From Ewingella americana (GTDB taxonomy: Bacteria; Pseudomonadota; Gammaproteobacteria; Enterobacterales; Enterobacteriaceae), in the NCBI RefSeq assembly GCF_006438725.1, contig NZ_RCZD01000001.1:248001-312000 (forward strand): 64,000 bases of DNA, written 5' to 3'. Both the position numbers and the translations under genes were made by a program. Of the stretch, positions 8,811 to 17,328 are shown piece by piece. The notes below the pieces were generated by a model. The model saw only the letters and a program-made list of their open reading frames with translations. It was not told where the DNA came from and ran no database searches. The first letter of the stretch is position 1, and every line of letters starts with the position of its first letter.

Positions 8811-9677
8811 ATGAACAGAATCGATGAAGGTGACACTTTCACACTTGGCACGCGCACAGTTAAACGTCTCGGTTATGGCGCCATGCAACTTGCTGGCCCC
8901 GGCGTCTTTGGCCCACCAAAGGATACCCAGGCAGCGATTTCTGTGCTGCGCGAAGCGATTGCATCGGGTGTTAATCATATCGATACCAGTGATTTTTACG
9001 GGCCCCATATCACTAACCAGTTAATCCGCGAAGCGTTACATCCTTATCGGGATGACCTTACCCTGGTGACCAAAATCGGTGCCAAACGTGGGGATAACGG
9101 CGCCTGGCTGCTGGCATCTTCTGCGCAGGAGTTGACCCAGGCCGTGCATGATAATCTGCATAACCTCCAACAGGAGGTTCTGGATGTGGTCAATTTACGC
9201 ATCATGTTTCAGGTGGGCGCCCCCACCGAAGGCTCCATCGCGGAACCCTTGTCTGCACTGGCTGAATTGCAACATCAGGGGTTGGTTCGCCACATTGGCC
9301 TGAGTAATGTGACCGCCACGCAAGTGGCCGAAGCACAAACCATCACGCCGATTGTTTGCGTGCAAAATATGTACAACATCGTCAACCGGCAAGATGATGC
9401 CTTAATTGACAGTCTGGCCCGGCAGGGCATCGCGTATGTTCCCTTTTTCCCTTTGGGAGGGTTCACTCCCTTGCAGTCATCCACCCTGCAAAAGGTTGCA
9501 GATTCCCTCAGCGCCACGCCTATGCAGGTTGCATTGGCATGGTTGCTCCGTCGCTCACCGAATATTCTGCTGATCCCCGGCACGTCATCGGTGGCACATT
9601 TGCACCAAAACCTCGCGGCCGGCAAACTCGCCCTACCGCAAGAAGCCCTCGATAGACTGAATAACCTCGCCGATTAA
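8811..9677 (+). CDS. pdxI: Aldo/keto reductase, pyridoxal reductase type
   Basis: A 288-residue aldo/keto reductase that closely resembles E. coli YdbC/PdxI, the NADPH-dependent pyridoxal 4-reductase. The N-terminus RLGYGAMQLAGPGVFGPP, the HIDTSDFYGPH catalytic-tyrosine segment, the VTKIGAKRG lysine segment and IAYVPFFPLGGFTPLQSS are near-identical to what I remember of PdxI. As in PdxI, the usual catalytic histidine region reads VVNLRIM. It would reduce pyridoxal to pyridoxine in the cytoplasm as part of vitamin B6 interconversion. It is divergent from a TetR regulator; that arrangement suggests induction by an aldehyde or vitamer. Confidence 0.88.
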   Translation: MNRIDEGDTFTLGTRTVKRLGYGAMQLAGPGVFGPPKDTQAAISVLREAIASGVNHIDTSDFYGPHITNQLIREALHPYRDDLTLVTKIGAKRGDNGAWLLASSAQELTQAVHDNLHNLQQEVLDVVNLRIMFQVGAPTEGSIAEPLSALAELQHQGLVRHIGLSNVTATQVAEAQTITPIVCVQNMYNIVNRQDDALIDSLARQGIAYVPFFPLGGFTPLQSSTLQKVADSLSATPMQVALAWLLRRSPNILLIPGTSSVAHLHQNLAAGKLALPQEALDRLNNLAD

Positions 9678-9941
9678 TCCCGGTCAGATCCTTTCACACC
9701 GTGGGATAGCGCGAAAATAATCCCTAAATCGCACGATCCCTGCGGTGTTTTTCATCAAGACATCAGGGCTTCATCCTTTGGCAGAATGGGGCTGAGCCCG
9801 CTGTTGCAGAGAGTCTTCAGCAGTAATGGGCAGAGATAATTAAGATGGTAGCGTTTTAACGCTGGATGCTGCGCCATTTCACGCTGAAATAGAAAGGATG
9901 GACATCACTGCACTACAAACATCCGTTTTTTGCGCCACACC
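9678..9941. other. Non-coding region before the dCache chemoreceptor
   Basis: No gene is supported here. ATCCC and GGGAT close to the pdxI stop could form a weak hairpin, but no T-run follows. The right end leads into the sigma28-type promoter at 9942. Confidence 0.4.
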
Positions 9942-9968
9942 TCAAGTTTTGTCCATTTCTGCCGTTAG
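9942..9968 (+). promoter_or_regulatory. Sigma28 (FliA)-type promoter for the dCache chemoreceptor
   Basis: TCAAGTTT-N11-GCCGTTAG matches the sigma28 consensus at 7 of 8 in the -35 and 6 of 8 in the -10, with the exact 11-base spacer. It lies 34 bases before the start codon at 10003. Confidence 0.72.
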
Positions 9969-10002
9969 TTAGTTATTAAGATTCCTTCCAGGGAAGTGCC
10001 TC

Positions 10003-11790
10003 ATGCTTAAAACTATCCGTTCACGTATCATCATGGCTTGCATCTCGATTGTGATTTGCTCGCTGGCTATCAACACATTCCTCAGTTACACCGTTGCCGA
10101 TAAATACAACAGTCAGGCAACCGACAGTACGTTGAATGCTCTTACAACCAGCCATACGCAAGGGATAGGCGATTGGGTTAGTTCGAAAACAGCGATGATT
10201 GTTTCACTGCAATCCGTGGTGCTGACAGCCGATCCGGTTCCGGCCATGAAGCAGATTGCGACGGCGGGAAACTTCACTAATGTCTACGTCGGCTATGCCA
10301 ATAAAACCGCGAAATTCTCCGATCCAACCGGCATACCCGCTGATTACGACCCGACCGGACGGCCCTGGTACAAACAGGCCGAAAGCGCCGGGCACCCGGT
10401 GGTAACACCGCCGTACATCGACGCTGGTACCGGCAAACTGGTAGTGGCATTCGCCGTGCCGGTGATGGAAAATGGCGCGCTGAAAGGCGTTGTGTCCGGT
10501 GACGTGTCGATGGACAGCGTTATCAACAACGTGAAGACCATTCACCCGACGCCGGAAAGTTTTGGCATGTTGGTTGACAGCACGGGGACGATTATTGCTC
10601 ACCCGAACGTCAAACTGACGCTGAAGCCTTTTAGTTCGATGGCGCAAGGGGTGAATTTGCAAACTTTATTCGCCGCCAAAACCCCGGTCGATATTCGTCT
10701 GAATAATGCGCAGAAACGCGTTCGTACTATGCCGGTGCCCGGTACGAACTGGTTTACGCTGATCATTGAGGACAAGGACGAATCCACGGCGGGTATGCGC
10801 TCCCTGCTTACGTCGTCACTGATTACGCTGATTGTCATCGTGCTGATTTCTACCGCCGTGATCAGCCTTATCATCAGTAAAGCGTTCCGCCGCCTGTCGG
10901 AAGTGCGCGATACGCTGAATGCCATCAGCTCCGGCGAAGACAACCTCACCCAGCGCTTACCGATTGACGGGCATGACGAAGTGACGCAAATCGCCATCGC
11001 TTTCAATACGTTTGTCGATAAACTCAGTAAGGTGATGGCCGAAATCCGCACCACCAGTGAGTCAGTGAAAATCGCGGCGGATGAAATCGCCGCGGGTAAC
11101 CACGACCTGTCCGGCCGTACCGAAGCCGCCGCCGCCAGCCTGCAACAGACGGCGGCCTCACTGGAACAGATCACGGCAACAGTGTCGCAATCCGCCAGCT
11201 CAGCCAAACAGGCCAGTGAAACCGCGAAGTCCGCATCGGCGGCCGCATCACGCGGTAACGATGTGGTGACCAACGTGATCACCACCATGGAAAGCATTGA
11301 GAGTGCATCATCAAAAATCGGGGATATCACCGGCGTGATCGATGGTATCGCCTTCCAGACCAACATTCTGGCGCTAAACGCTGCCGTGGAAGCGGCCCGT
11401 GCCGGTGAGCAGGGGCGTGGATTTGCCGTGGTCGCCAGCGAAGTACGCAGCCTGGCACAGCGCAGCGCACAGGCGGCCAAGGAGATCAAAGTGCTGATCG
11501 AATCCACCGTCAGCAGCGTGGCCTCCGGTTCGGCACAGGTTCGCCTGGCGAGCAGCAGCATGAGCGAGATTGTCAGCAACGTATCGAACGTCAGCAGCGT
11601 CATGCTGGAAATCACCCATGCATCGGAAGAGCAGATGTTGAGTATTAACGAAATTAACCGTGCTATTACCCAGCTCGACAGTATGGTTCAGCAGAATGCC
11701 GCGATGGTTCAGGAGTCCACCGGAGCCGCGTCAGCCTTGCAGGAACAGGCTACCGGGCTGGCCGTCGCCGTCGGGCATTTCAGGGTTTAA
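10003..11790 (+). CDS. Chemoreceptor with amino-acid-type dCache sensor
   Basis: A 595-residue chemoreceptor. Between membrane helices at about residues 8-30 and 270-295 lies a periplasmic dCache_1 domain. It carries the arrangement of the amino-acid-binding dCache_1AA subfamily: YDPTGRPWY (Tyr, Arg, Trp, Tyr with the spacing of Pseudomonas PctA), then PPYID (Tyr and Asp), then GVVSGDVSM (the Asp that contacts the ligand amino group). HAMP and a signalling hairpin with [22 protein letters not shown] follow. The C-terminus HFRV lacks a CheR tether. Prediction: a sensor of free L-amino acids. It lies next to an amino-acid-type ABC transporter island. A strong terminator follows. Confidence 0.93.
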   Translation: MLKTIRSRIIMACISIVICSLAINTFLSYTVADKYNSQATDSTLNALTTSHTQGIGDWVSSKTAMIVSLQSVVLTADPVPAMKQIATAGNFTNVYVGYANKTAKFSDPTGIPADYDPTGRPWYKQAESAGHPVVTPPYIDAGTGKLVVAFAVPVMENGALKGVVSGDVSMDSVINNVKTIHPTPESFGMLVDSTGTIIAHPNVKLTLKPFSSMAQGVNLQTLFAAKTPVDIRLNNAQKRVRTMPVPGTNWFTLIIEDKDESTAGMRSLLTSSLITLIVIVLISTAVISLIISKAFRRLSEVRDTLNAISSGEDNLTQRLPIDGHDEVTQIAIAFNTFVDKLSKVMAEIRTTSESVKIAADEIAAGNHDLSGRTEAAAASLQQTAASLEQITATVSQSASSAKQASETAKSASAAASRGNDVVTNVITTMESIESASSKIGDITGVIDGIAFQTNILALNAAVEAARAGEQGRGFAVVASEVRSLAQRSAQAAKEIKVLIESTVSSVASGSAQVRLASSSMSEIVSNVSNVSSVMLEITHASEEQMLSINEINRAITQLDSMVQQNAAMVQESTGAASALQEQATGLAVAVGHFRV

Positions 11791-11823
11791 GCTGACCGGA
11801 CATTGAAGGTCAGCGGGTAATAC

Positions 11824-11859
11824 AAACGGCCAGGCGCTTATCACGCCTGGCCGTTTTTT
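11824..11859. terminator. Rho-independent terminator between convergent genes
   Basis: Arms AAACGGCCAGGCG (11824-11836) and CGCCTGGCCGTTT (11844-11856) with a 7-base loop, followed by T residues to 11859. It terminates the chemoreceptor gene on the plus strand and, with a weaker U-tract, may also serve the convergent ProC-like gene. Confidence 0.92.
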
Positions 11860-11874
11860 CAATGTGACAACAGA

Positions 11875-12684
11875 TTATGCCGGCTTATTTCCCGACAGTT
11901 CCGTGGTTCTTCGTACGGCGGTCATCACGCTGCGCTGTAACCCTGCAGCAAAATCGCTGTTGTTGAGTTCATACAATCCGTTAATCCCCACGCCTGCGGG
12001 TGAGTTATTGATGTCCATTAACTGCCGCGGGTGCTTGTCACTGATTTTCAGCATTTCTACGCCGCCGATCAGATTTTCCCACACCACCTTACTCGACTGC
12101 GCCCGGGACAAACCGCTCAACACACCGGCATCGGTGAGCGATTCGATAAAGTAATAGACGTAGTTCACCCCGGCGACCGCAAAGCCGGTGAAAGCATCGA
12201 TCAGGCGCTCTTCCAACAGCATGACTTTGCCAAAACTTTCCAAAAACGGCATCAGCGGTTCGGCTTGCACATGCGGGTTAAACACCACGCCGCTATAGCC
12301 GTAACCGGTATCGGTCAGGGTGTTAGGGATCATCCTCACTATGGGCCGCGTGGCACCAAACAGTGCGCCCAGTCGTTCGAGCGTCACCCCGGCAATAATG
12401 GAAATGAGGGTGGCATTCGCAGACGCATGCTGGCAGATATGCCGGGCCACGCCGTCAATATCATCCTGCGGACGGACGCCAATCACGATGTGATCTGCCG
12501 CAGCAAGGGCTTCGCTGTCGTGGTACACCGACGTAAGCTGGTAGCGATTACGCAGCGTGGTGATCCGCTCCTGATCGATATCAGCAAGGGTGATATCCCC
12601 GGCAGAGACCGCCCCCCGGCTAAGGGCTGCGCGGATAATGGCTTCCGCCATCTGGCCAGCACCGACAAAATGAATATGACTCAT
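11875..12684 (-). CDS. Pyrroline-5-carboxylate-reductase-like oxidoreductase, divergent active site
   Basis: A 269-residue member of the ProC family. The N-terminal Rossmann motif FVGAGQMAEAIIRAA, the VRMIPNT strand (about residues 117-123) and the C-terminal helical dimerisation domain are recognisable. Two hallmark substrate segments are altered: the GSGPAYVF-type helix start reads AGVNYVYYF, and the SPGGTT loop reads SPAGVGI. It is therefore probably not the housekeeping ProC but a paralogue acting on another cyclic imine or amino-acid-derived substrate. It is the last gene of a minus-strand operon with the M20 amidohydrolase (34-base gap) and a GntR regulator, facing an amino-acid-type ABC transporter. 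The ribosome site GGAGTC precedes the ATG. Confidence 0.82.
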   Translation of the reverse strand: MSHIHFVGAGQMAEAIIRAALSRGAVSAGDITLADIDQERITTLRNRYQLTSVYHDSEALAAADHIVIGVRPQDDIDGVARHICQHASANATLISIIAGVTLERLGALFGATRPIVRMIPNTLTDTGYGYSGVVFNPHVQAEPLMPFLESFGKVMLLEERLIDAFTGFAVAGVNYVYYFIESLTDAGVLSGLSRAQSSKVVWENLIGGVEMLKISDKHPRQLMDINNSPAGVGINGLYELNNSDFAAGLQRSVMTAVRRTTELSGNKPA

Positions 12685-12718
12685 GGTTGACTCCGTTAAG
12701 GTAAAAATACGGTGGGAA

Positions 12719-13876
12719 TTATTCCTTCAATGATCGTTCCACCAGCGTCGCCCAGATACCGATACCCAGCGGGATCAAATCGTCATTAAAGTCGTAACGG
12801 GCGTTATGCAGCGAGGCCGAAGGCTTCGCGCCATCGGCACCCAGCCAGAAATAAGCACCCGGACATCGCTCGAGCAGATAGGCGAAATCCTCTGCCGCCA
12901 TCGACGGCGCATTATTGAAATGTACCTGCTGAATACCGGGCGAATTCTCTGCCGCTTCGCGCAAAATAGTGGCCTGCGCCGGAGCGTTTTTTGTCACCGG
13001 GTAACCAAACTCCCACCGCACTTCGCCTCGCACGCCGAAGGGTAATGGCACAGATTGAACAAACTCTTCAATCAGCCGCCAGCAGGCCATACGCGTTTCA
13101 TTACTCAGGCAGCGCAAGGTGCCGGACATATGCAGCGTTTCCGGGATAACGTTGATGGCATCTCCCGCCTGCAATTGCGTGAGGCTTATCACCGTCTGTT
13201 CCAACGGCGACAGACGCCGTGAAATCAGGCTTTGCAGCGACAGGATTAACTGCGCCCCCGCCACCACCGGATCCGCCCCCAATTCTGGCATCGCCGCATG
13301 GCAGCCTTTCCCGGTCAGCGTGATGTAGAAATTGTCTTGTGAGGCCATCATCGGTCCCTGGCTGACCGCCACTTCGCCGACCGGCAAGCCCGGCCAGTTA
13401 TGCATGGCGTAAACCTCCTGCATCGGAAAGCGTTCAAACAGCCCTTCATTCACCATCATCTGCCCGCCTCCGGCGTTCTCTTCGGCAGGCTGAAAAATAA
13501 AATGAACGGTACCGCGAAAATGGCGGGTTTCACTCAGATAGCGGGCCGCCCCCAGTAAAATAGCCGTATGACCGTCATGGCCGCAGGCGTGCATCAAACC
13601 GGGATGCTGAGAAACGTGGCCAAAATCATTCAGTTCCTGAATCGGCAATGCGTCGATATCCGCACGCAGGCCAATCGATGGCCCTTCGCCGTTACGCAGC
13701 GTGGCAACAATACCGGTTTCGGCGATCCCGCTGTGCACTTCCAGACCAAAGGACAGCAGCAGTTCGCTGATTTTTTGGGCAGTACCATGTTCTTTCAGGC
13801 CAAGCTCAGGCCGGGTATGGAAATCCCGGCGCCAGTGTCTGGCCTGGTCAATAATCTGTTGGGAAATGACGGTCAT
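12719..13876 (-). CDS. M20-family metal-dependent amidohydrolase
   Basis: A 385-residue peptidase M20D/amidohydrolase of the hippurate hydrolase and N-acyl-amino-acid hydrolase group. The metal-binding and catalytic elements are present: HACGHDGHTA (about residues 97-106), QPAEENAGGG (about 132-141, general base Glu), HNWP (metal ligand His) and SMAAEDFAYLLE near the C-terminus. It has no signal peptide, so it is cytoplasmic. It would release an amino acid from an N-acyl or conjugated substrate, consistent with its place between a GntR regulator and a ProC-like reductase and opposite a LIV-type transporter. The specific conjugate is unknown. Confidence 0.88.
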   Translation of the reverse strand: MTVISQQIIDQARHWRRDFHTRPELGLKEHGTAQKISELLLSFGLEVHSGIAETGIVATLRNGEGPSIGLRADIDALPIQELNDFGHVSQHPGLMHACGHDGHTAILLGAARYLSETRHFRGTVHFIFQPAEENAGGGQMMVNEGLFERFPMQEVYAMHNWPGLPVGEVAVSQGPMMASQDNFYITLTGKGCHAAMPELGADPVVAGAQLILSLQSLISRRLSPLEQTVISLTQLQAGDAINVIPETLHMSGTLRCLSNETRMACWRLIEEFVQSVPLPFGVRGEVRWEFGYPVTKNAPAQATILREAAENSPGIQQVHFNNAPSMAAEDFAYLLERCPGAYFWLGADGAKPSASLHNARYDFNDDLIPLGIGIWATLVERSLKE

Positions 13877-13946
13877 AGATCCTCTGTGGTGATCTGTATT
13901 GAGATGCAGGTGATTATTCAGACAAGTGCGGGTCTTGATTCAAACG

Positions 13947-14660
13947 TCACAGAGCCTGTTTCTTACCGAAATAGATTCTCGCCAGCCCTTCTTTTGTCAC
14001 TTCGACTGCGTGTTCTGAGCTAAGCGACACATGGCGTTCAATTAATCGCGCGCCTTTTTCTACATCGCGATGACGTAGCGCGGAAATAATTTCGACATGT
14101 TCATCGTAGGCATTAATACGGCGACTCGGTGTTTCCAGATCGATACGGCGGAAAAAGCGAATTAGCGAGTTCAGGCTATCGAGCATTTCATACAGCCGCG
14201 TATTTTGCGAAATACGGGCGATTTCCATATGAAACCGTTCATCAGCCTGAGCGATATCCGACCAGTCAATGATTTCGCTCGGATCCGGCTGCTGCTGGCT
14301 GACCTCCTCCCAGATAGCCGCCGTGGTGGCAATGTCTGCGTCGCTGGCGCGCTGGCAGGCAAAACGAAAGGTGGCCTGCTCGATGATCATGCGCACTTCA
14401 TACAGTTCCCGGACGCCTTCTGGTGTGATGTCCCGGGCATAAAAGCCGCGATTGGGCACAAAACTCATGAACCCGTCTTTCGACAGGCGGTTCAGCGCTT
14501 CGCGCACCGGGGTTCTCGACACCCCAAGCTGACCGGCCAGCTCAACTTCATTGACGCGCTCGCCGGGTCGAAAGTGATAGTCGATGGCCAGCAGTTTCAC
14601 CTTCTCATAAACCTTCTCAACGCTGTCTGCGCTGCGGGACTTTTTCTTGGGAACGATCAC
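13947..14660 (-). CDS. GntR/FadR-family regulator with FCD domain
   Basis: A 237-residue GntR-family repressor. The N-terminal winged helix includes NEVELAGQLGVSRTPVREALNRL in two contiguous parts (about residues 38-60), followed by a wing and a helical FCD effector domain with the usual acidic and histidine ligand positions. The start is a GTG at 14660 with a near-perfect AGGAGG four bases upstream. It heads the operon with the amidohydrolase and ProC-like genes and is divergent from the ABC-transporter operon. Three copies of a TGCATAC-centred palindrome in the shared intergenic region are its probable operators. FCD proteins usually bind small organic acids, so a transported or hydrolysed product is the likely effector. 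Confidence 0.9.
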   Translation of the reverse strand: MIVPKKKSRSADSVEKVYEKVKLLAIDYHFRPGERVNEVELAGQLGVSRTPVREALNRLSKDGFMSFVPNRGFYARDITPEGVRELYEVRMIIEQATFRFACQRASDADIATTAAIWEEVSQQQPDPSEIIDWSDIAQADERFHMEIARISQNTRLYEMLDSLNSLIRFFRRIDLETPSRRINAYDEHVEIISALRHRDVEKGARLIERHVSLSSEHAVEVTKEGLARIYFGKKQAL

Positions 14661-14795
14661 AGTGCCTCCTGTTCTGCTTATTCTTCTGATGACATTTTTT
14701 GTTCTTTAACATTCGATCGTTAAAAATCTAAGCAGACTTAAAATGAGAGATAACGTTTTAATTGATAACACAGCGATAAAAGCGACTCAACACAA

Positions 14796-14809
14796 GATTG
14801 CATACACTT
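14796..14809. promoter_or_regulatory. Candidate GntR operator, copy 1
   Basis: GATTGCATACACTT differs at two positions from AAGTGCATACACTT, which is the reverse complement of copy 2. It lies on the GntR side of the intergenic region, about 136 bases before that gene's start, where autoregulation would be expected. Confidence 0.5.
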
Positions 14810-14899
14810 TTGCATTCACTTTATTAATGTCTTATTTTTCAAATAACTAAATGATATATAATATTTCAAACTTTGTTATTCCCGCAGAAAAACTTTATT

Positions 14900-14916
14900 T
14901 GCACTATTGCAGTGCG
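14900..14916. promoter_or_regulatory. NtrC-like enhancer dyad
   Basis: TGCACT-N5-AGTGCG is a dyad resembling the NtrC site TGCACC-N5-GGTGCA. It lies about 200 bases upstream of a sigma54-type promoter, a workable distance for an enhancer-binding protein. It is a match by eye with several mismatches. Confidence 0.4.
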
Positions 14917-15101
14917 GTTATTGCCCTAAAAAAGTGAAAGAATGAATAATAGTAAAAAATAAACATTCCATAAAACTGAAAAATAAATAGTCGTCACTCG
15001 CTCGCTATTATTTTTTCTCTCATTCACTGCCGCTGTTTTTCCTGGTTATTTGTTCTTTTTATCCCTTTCCTGCGTCTCCCGACCCGTACACATTGCGCAC
15101 A

Positions 15102-15117
15102 TGGCATAGAACTTGCC
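15102..15117 (+). promoter_or_regulatory. Sigma54-type promoter of the ABC-transporter operon
   Basis: TGGCAT-N5-TTGCC matches the sigma54 consensus TGGCAC-N5-TTGCA at all but two positions. The GG and GC dinucleotides have the required spacing (GG at 15103-15104, GC at 15115-15116). Transcription would start near 15128, inside the downstream palindrome. This implies expression under nitrogen limitation with an enhancer-binding activator. Confidence 0.6.
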
Positions 15118-15126
15118 TGTAAACAT

Positions 15127-15168
15127 AAGTGTATGCACTTGTTAATTCACTACTGAGTGCATACGTTG
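15127..15168. promoter_or_regulatory. Paired GntR operators at the transporter start site
   Basis: AAGTGTATGCACTT (15127-15140) is a near-perfect palindrome. Fourteen bases on, GAGTGCATACGTTG (15155-15168) is a partial copy. Both fall at or just after the predicted sigma54 start point, a position suited to repression by the neighbouring GntR protein. Confidence 0.55.
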
Positions 15169-15265
15169 CGCCACACCAGGGAACACACACGCCATCCGCA
15201 ACGCCCAATCAGGGCTGTGACGATGCCGAACGCCAAATTGCGTCCAAAAAAGCCGGAGATACATC

Positions 15266-16384
15266 ATGAACACTTGCTTTCGCCGTAACCTCGTCCTGTC
15301 TGCGATGACCAGTATGACCCTTCTGAGCGTGATCCATCCTGCCTTCGCTGATATCAAACTGGGTGCCATCCTGCCATTAACCGGCACCAGCGCCAGCATT
15401 GGTGAAGACCAGCGCCGTGGCATTGAACTGGCGGTTGAGAACCTCAATGCCAAAGGCGGTGTCGCCGGGCAGAAATTGGATGTGGTCGTAGAAGACTCCG
15501 CGGGAAGCCCTGTCACCGGGCTGAATGCGGTCAGAAAATTAACCCAGGTGGACAACGTCCCGCTGGTGGTGGGCGATTTCTCCTCCAGTGTGACGATTCC
15601 TGTCGGCCAATTTCTGGTGAAGAACAATCGGGTTCATATCAACATTTCCGGCACCAGCGCCGATGTACGCAAAATTGGCCAGTCCTCTTATAGCGTGATC
15701 GGGCTTGATGACCTTTCCGCGCGCTTCTCCGCCGAAGATGTCTGGAAGCAGGGTTATCACAAGGTGGCCTTTATCGCACCGGACGGCGCTTACGGGCAAG
15801 GCATGGCACAGCAGTTCAAACAGGCGTTTGAAAAACTGGGCGGAAAAGTGGTCGCCAAAGTGCTTTATACCAGTGGTCAGCCCTCTTACCGCCGCGAGCT
15901 GGAACAGATCTCCCGCGCCAAACCTGACGCCTATGTTTATACCACTTACGGTCAGGATGCCATTGTGCTTAACCGCGAAGCCTGGGAGCTGGGCCTTAGC
16001 CACACCGCGTGGTACGGCATGTATCTGACCATGGCGATTGCGGATTCACCGGCACAGTACACCAACGGGCAAATCGGCATGGAAGTCTCCGGGATGGCAC
16101 AGAAAACCGAAGGTCAGAGCTACACCGAAAACTACCAGAAACGCTTCCACGAAAAACCACGTTCCGTTTATGGCAGCTACGCCTATGACAGCATCATGCT
16201 GGCGGCGGCGGCGATCAATAAAGCCCAAAGCGCCAGCCCAGAGGCCCTGGTCGCCGCAATGAAAACCGTTGCACCACAGTTTACCGGCCTCACCGGCACG
16301 CTGAACCTGGATGCCGATAATCAGCGCCAGACCCAACCGTACCTGAAAGTGAAAGCACTCAACGGCGAGCCGGTGGCGCGCTAA
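15266..16384 (+). CDS. LIV-type ABC transporter substrate-binding protein
   Basis: A 372-residue periplasmic binding protein of the leucine/isoleucine/valine type. The signal peptide covers about residues 1-28 with cleavage after AFA. The mature protein begins DIKLGAILPLTGTSASIGED, the classic start of this fold, followed by GIELAVENLNAKGGVAG. It would capture an amino acid or related compound and deliver it to the two permeases and two ATPases encoded downstream. A CCGGAG ribosome site precedes the ATG. The family also binds amides, urea and aromatic acids, so branched-chain amino acids are only one possibility; the adjacent amidohydrolase suggests an amino-acid conjugate or its product. Confidence 0.92.
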   Translation: MNTCFRRNLVLSAMTSMTLLSVIHPAFADIKLGAILPLTGTSASIGEDQRRGIELAVENLNAKGGVAGQKLDVVVEDSAGSPVTGLNAVRKLTQVDNVPLVVGDFSSSVTIPVGQFLVKNNRVHINISGTSADVRKIGQSSYSVIGLDDLSARFSAEDVWKQGYHKVAFIAPDGAYGQGMAQQFKQAFEKLGGKVVAKVLYTSGQPSYRRELEQISRAKPDAYVYTTYGQDAIVLNREAWELGLSHTAWYGMYLTMAIADSPAQYTNGQIGMEVSGMAQKTEGQSYTENYQKRFHEKPRSVYGSYAYDSIMLAAAAINKAQSASPEALVAAMKTVAPQFTGLTGTLNLDADNQRQTQPYLKVKALNGEPVAR

Positions 16385-16434
16385 CGCACGACGACGCGAT
16401 CGTTTCCTTATGTCACTTTGTTCAGGAAATCACC

Positions 16435-17328
16435 ATGTTTCAGTTTATTGTTGATACGTTGATCCGCACGGCAGATTTATCACTGGTCGCCCTCGGACTG
16501 AGTCTGGTTTATGGCCTGGTGCGGTTTGCCAATATCGCCCACGTACAGTACGCCATGGTCGGGGCTTTCCTGACCGCCGGTGGCCTGAAAATGGGGATGC
16601 CCTTTTCACTGGCGGTGCTGTTTTCTGCCCTGTCGTGCGGCCTTTTAGCCGTACTGCTGCATCACTGGGTGTTTCAGCGATTGATCCGCGCCGGGGCGGC
16701 GAATGCCATGATTGGCTCCCTTGCGGTCTCGATGGTGATGATTGCGTTGATGTTAGGCGTCGAAGGATCGGCGCCCGTCAGCTATAACCTGCCTGTCAGC
16801 AACATCTTGCAGTGGGGAACGATCCGTCTCTCCGCCGATGAGTGCTGGAGCCTCGGCACCACCGTCGCCATTATCATCATTTTCAACCTTCTGCTGTTCT
16901 TCACCCCTCAGGGGCGATCTATCCGTGCGCTGGCCAGTAATCGCGAACTGGCGGCAGCTTCCGGGCTGAACGCCAACGCCATCGTGCATACCGTCAATAT
17001 GATTTCCGGCATGATCGCCGCCGTGGGTGGCTCGCTGATTGCCATGACCAGCAGCGCCTATATCAATCAGGGGAATGACCTGATGCTGCCGGTGCTGGCC
17101 GCTGCAATCCTCGGTGGGCTGGGGAACCCAATGGGGGCGATTCTGGGCGCGTTACTGATTGCCGTCACTGAAACGCTGGTCACTAACATTAATTGGGGAG
17201 GGTTGTACGGCGAGGAGATGGTGTTCATGCCGACCACCTGGATCAACGCCGCCTCGTTCGTGATGTTGTTACTGGCTCTTTTGTTACGCCCCTATGGCTT
17301 GTTCAATAAAGAGGTGCGCCGTGTCTGA
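16435..17328 (+). CDS. livH: LIV-type ABC transporter permease, LivH family
   Basis: A 297-residue inner-membrane permease with about eight hydrophobic helices. Family features are the N-terminal ALGLSLVYGLVRFANIAHVQYAMVG (two overlapping stretches) and the C-terminal cytoplasmic loop AAILGGLGNPMGAILGALLIA, which contacts the ATPase. It follows the binding protein by 50 bases. Its last eight bases overlap the GTG-started LivM gene, showing translational coupling. The gene symbol states the family; the transported compound is not proven. Confidence 0.9.
   Translation: MFQFIVDTLIRTADLSLVALGLSLVYGLVRFANIAHVQYAMVGAFLTAGGLKMGMPFSLAVLFSALSCGLLAVLLHHWVFQRLIRAGAANAMIGSLAVSMVMIALMLGVEGSAPVSYNLPVSNILQWGTIRLSADECWSLGTTVAIIIIFNLLLFFTPQGRSIRALASNRELAAASGLNANAIVHTVNMISGMIAAVGGSLIAMTSSAYINQGNDLMLPVLAAAILGGLGNPMGAILGALLIAVTETLVTNINWGGLYGEEMVFMPTTWINAASFVMLLLALLLRPYGLFNKEVRRV

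Larger units (their letters stand above)
14661..15265. promoter_or_regulatory. Divergent control region of the amino-acid-transport island
   Basis: 605 non-coding bases, AT-rich in the middle, between the GntR gene and the transporter operon. It contains three repressor-like palindromes (14796-14809, 15127-15140, 15155-15168), an NtrC-like dyad (14900-14916) and a sigma54-type promoter (15102-15117), each listed separately. Confidence 0.6.
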
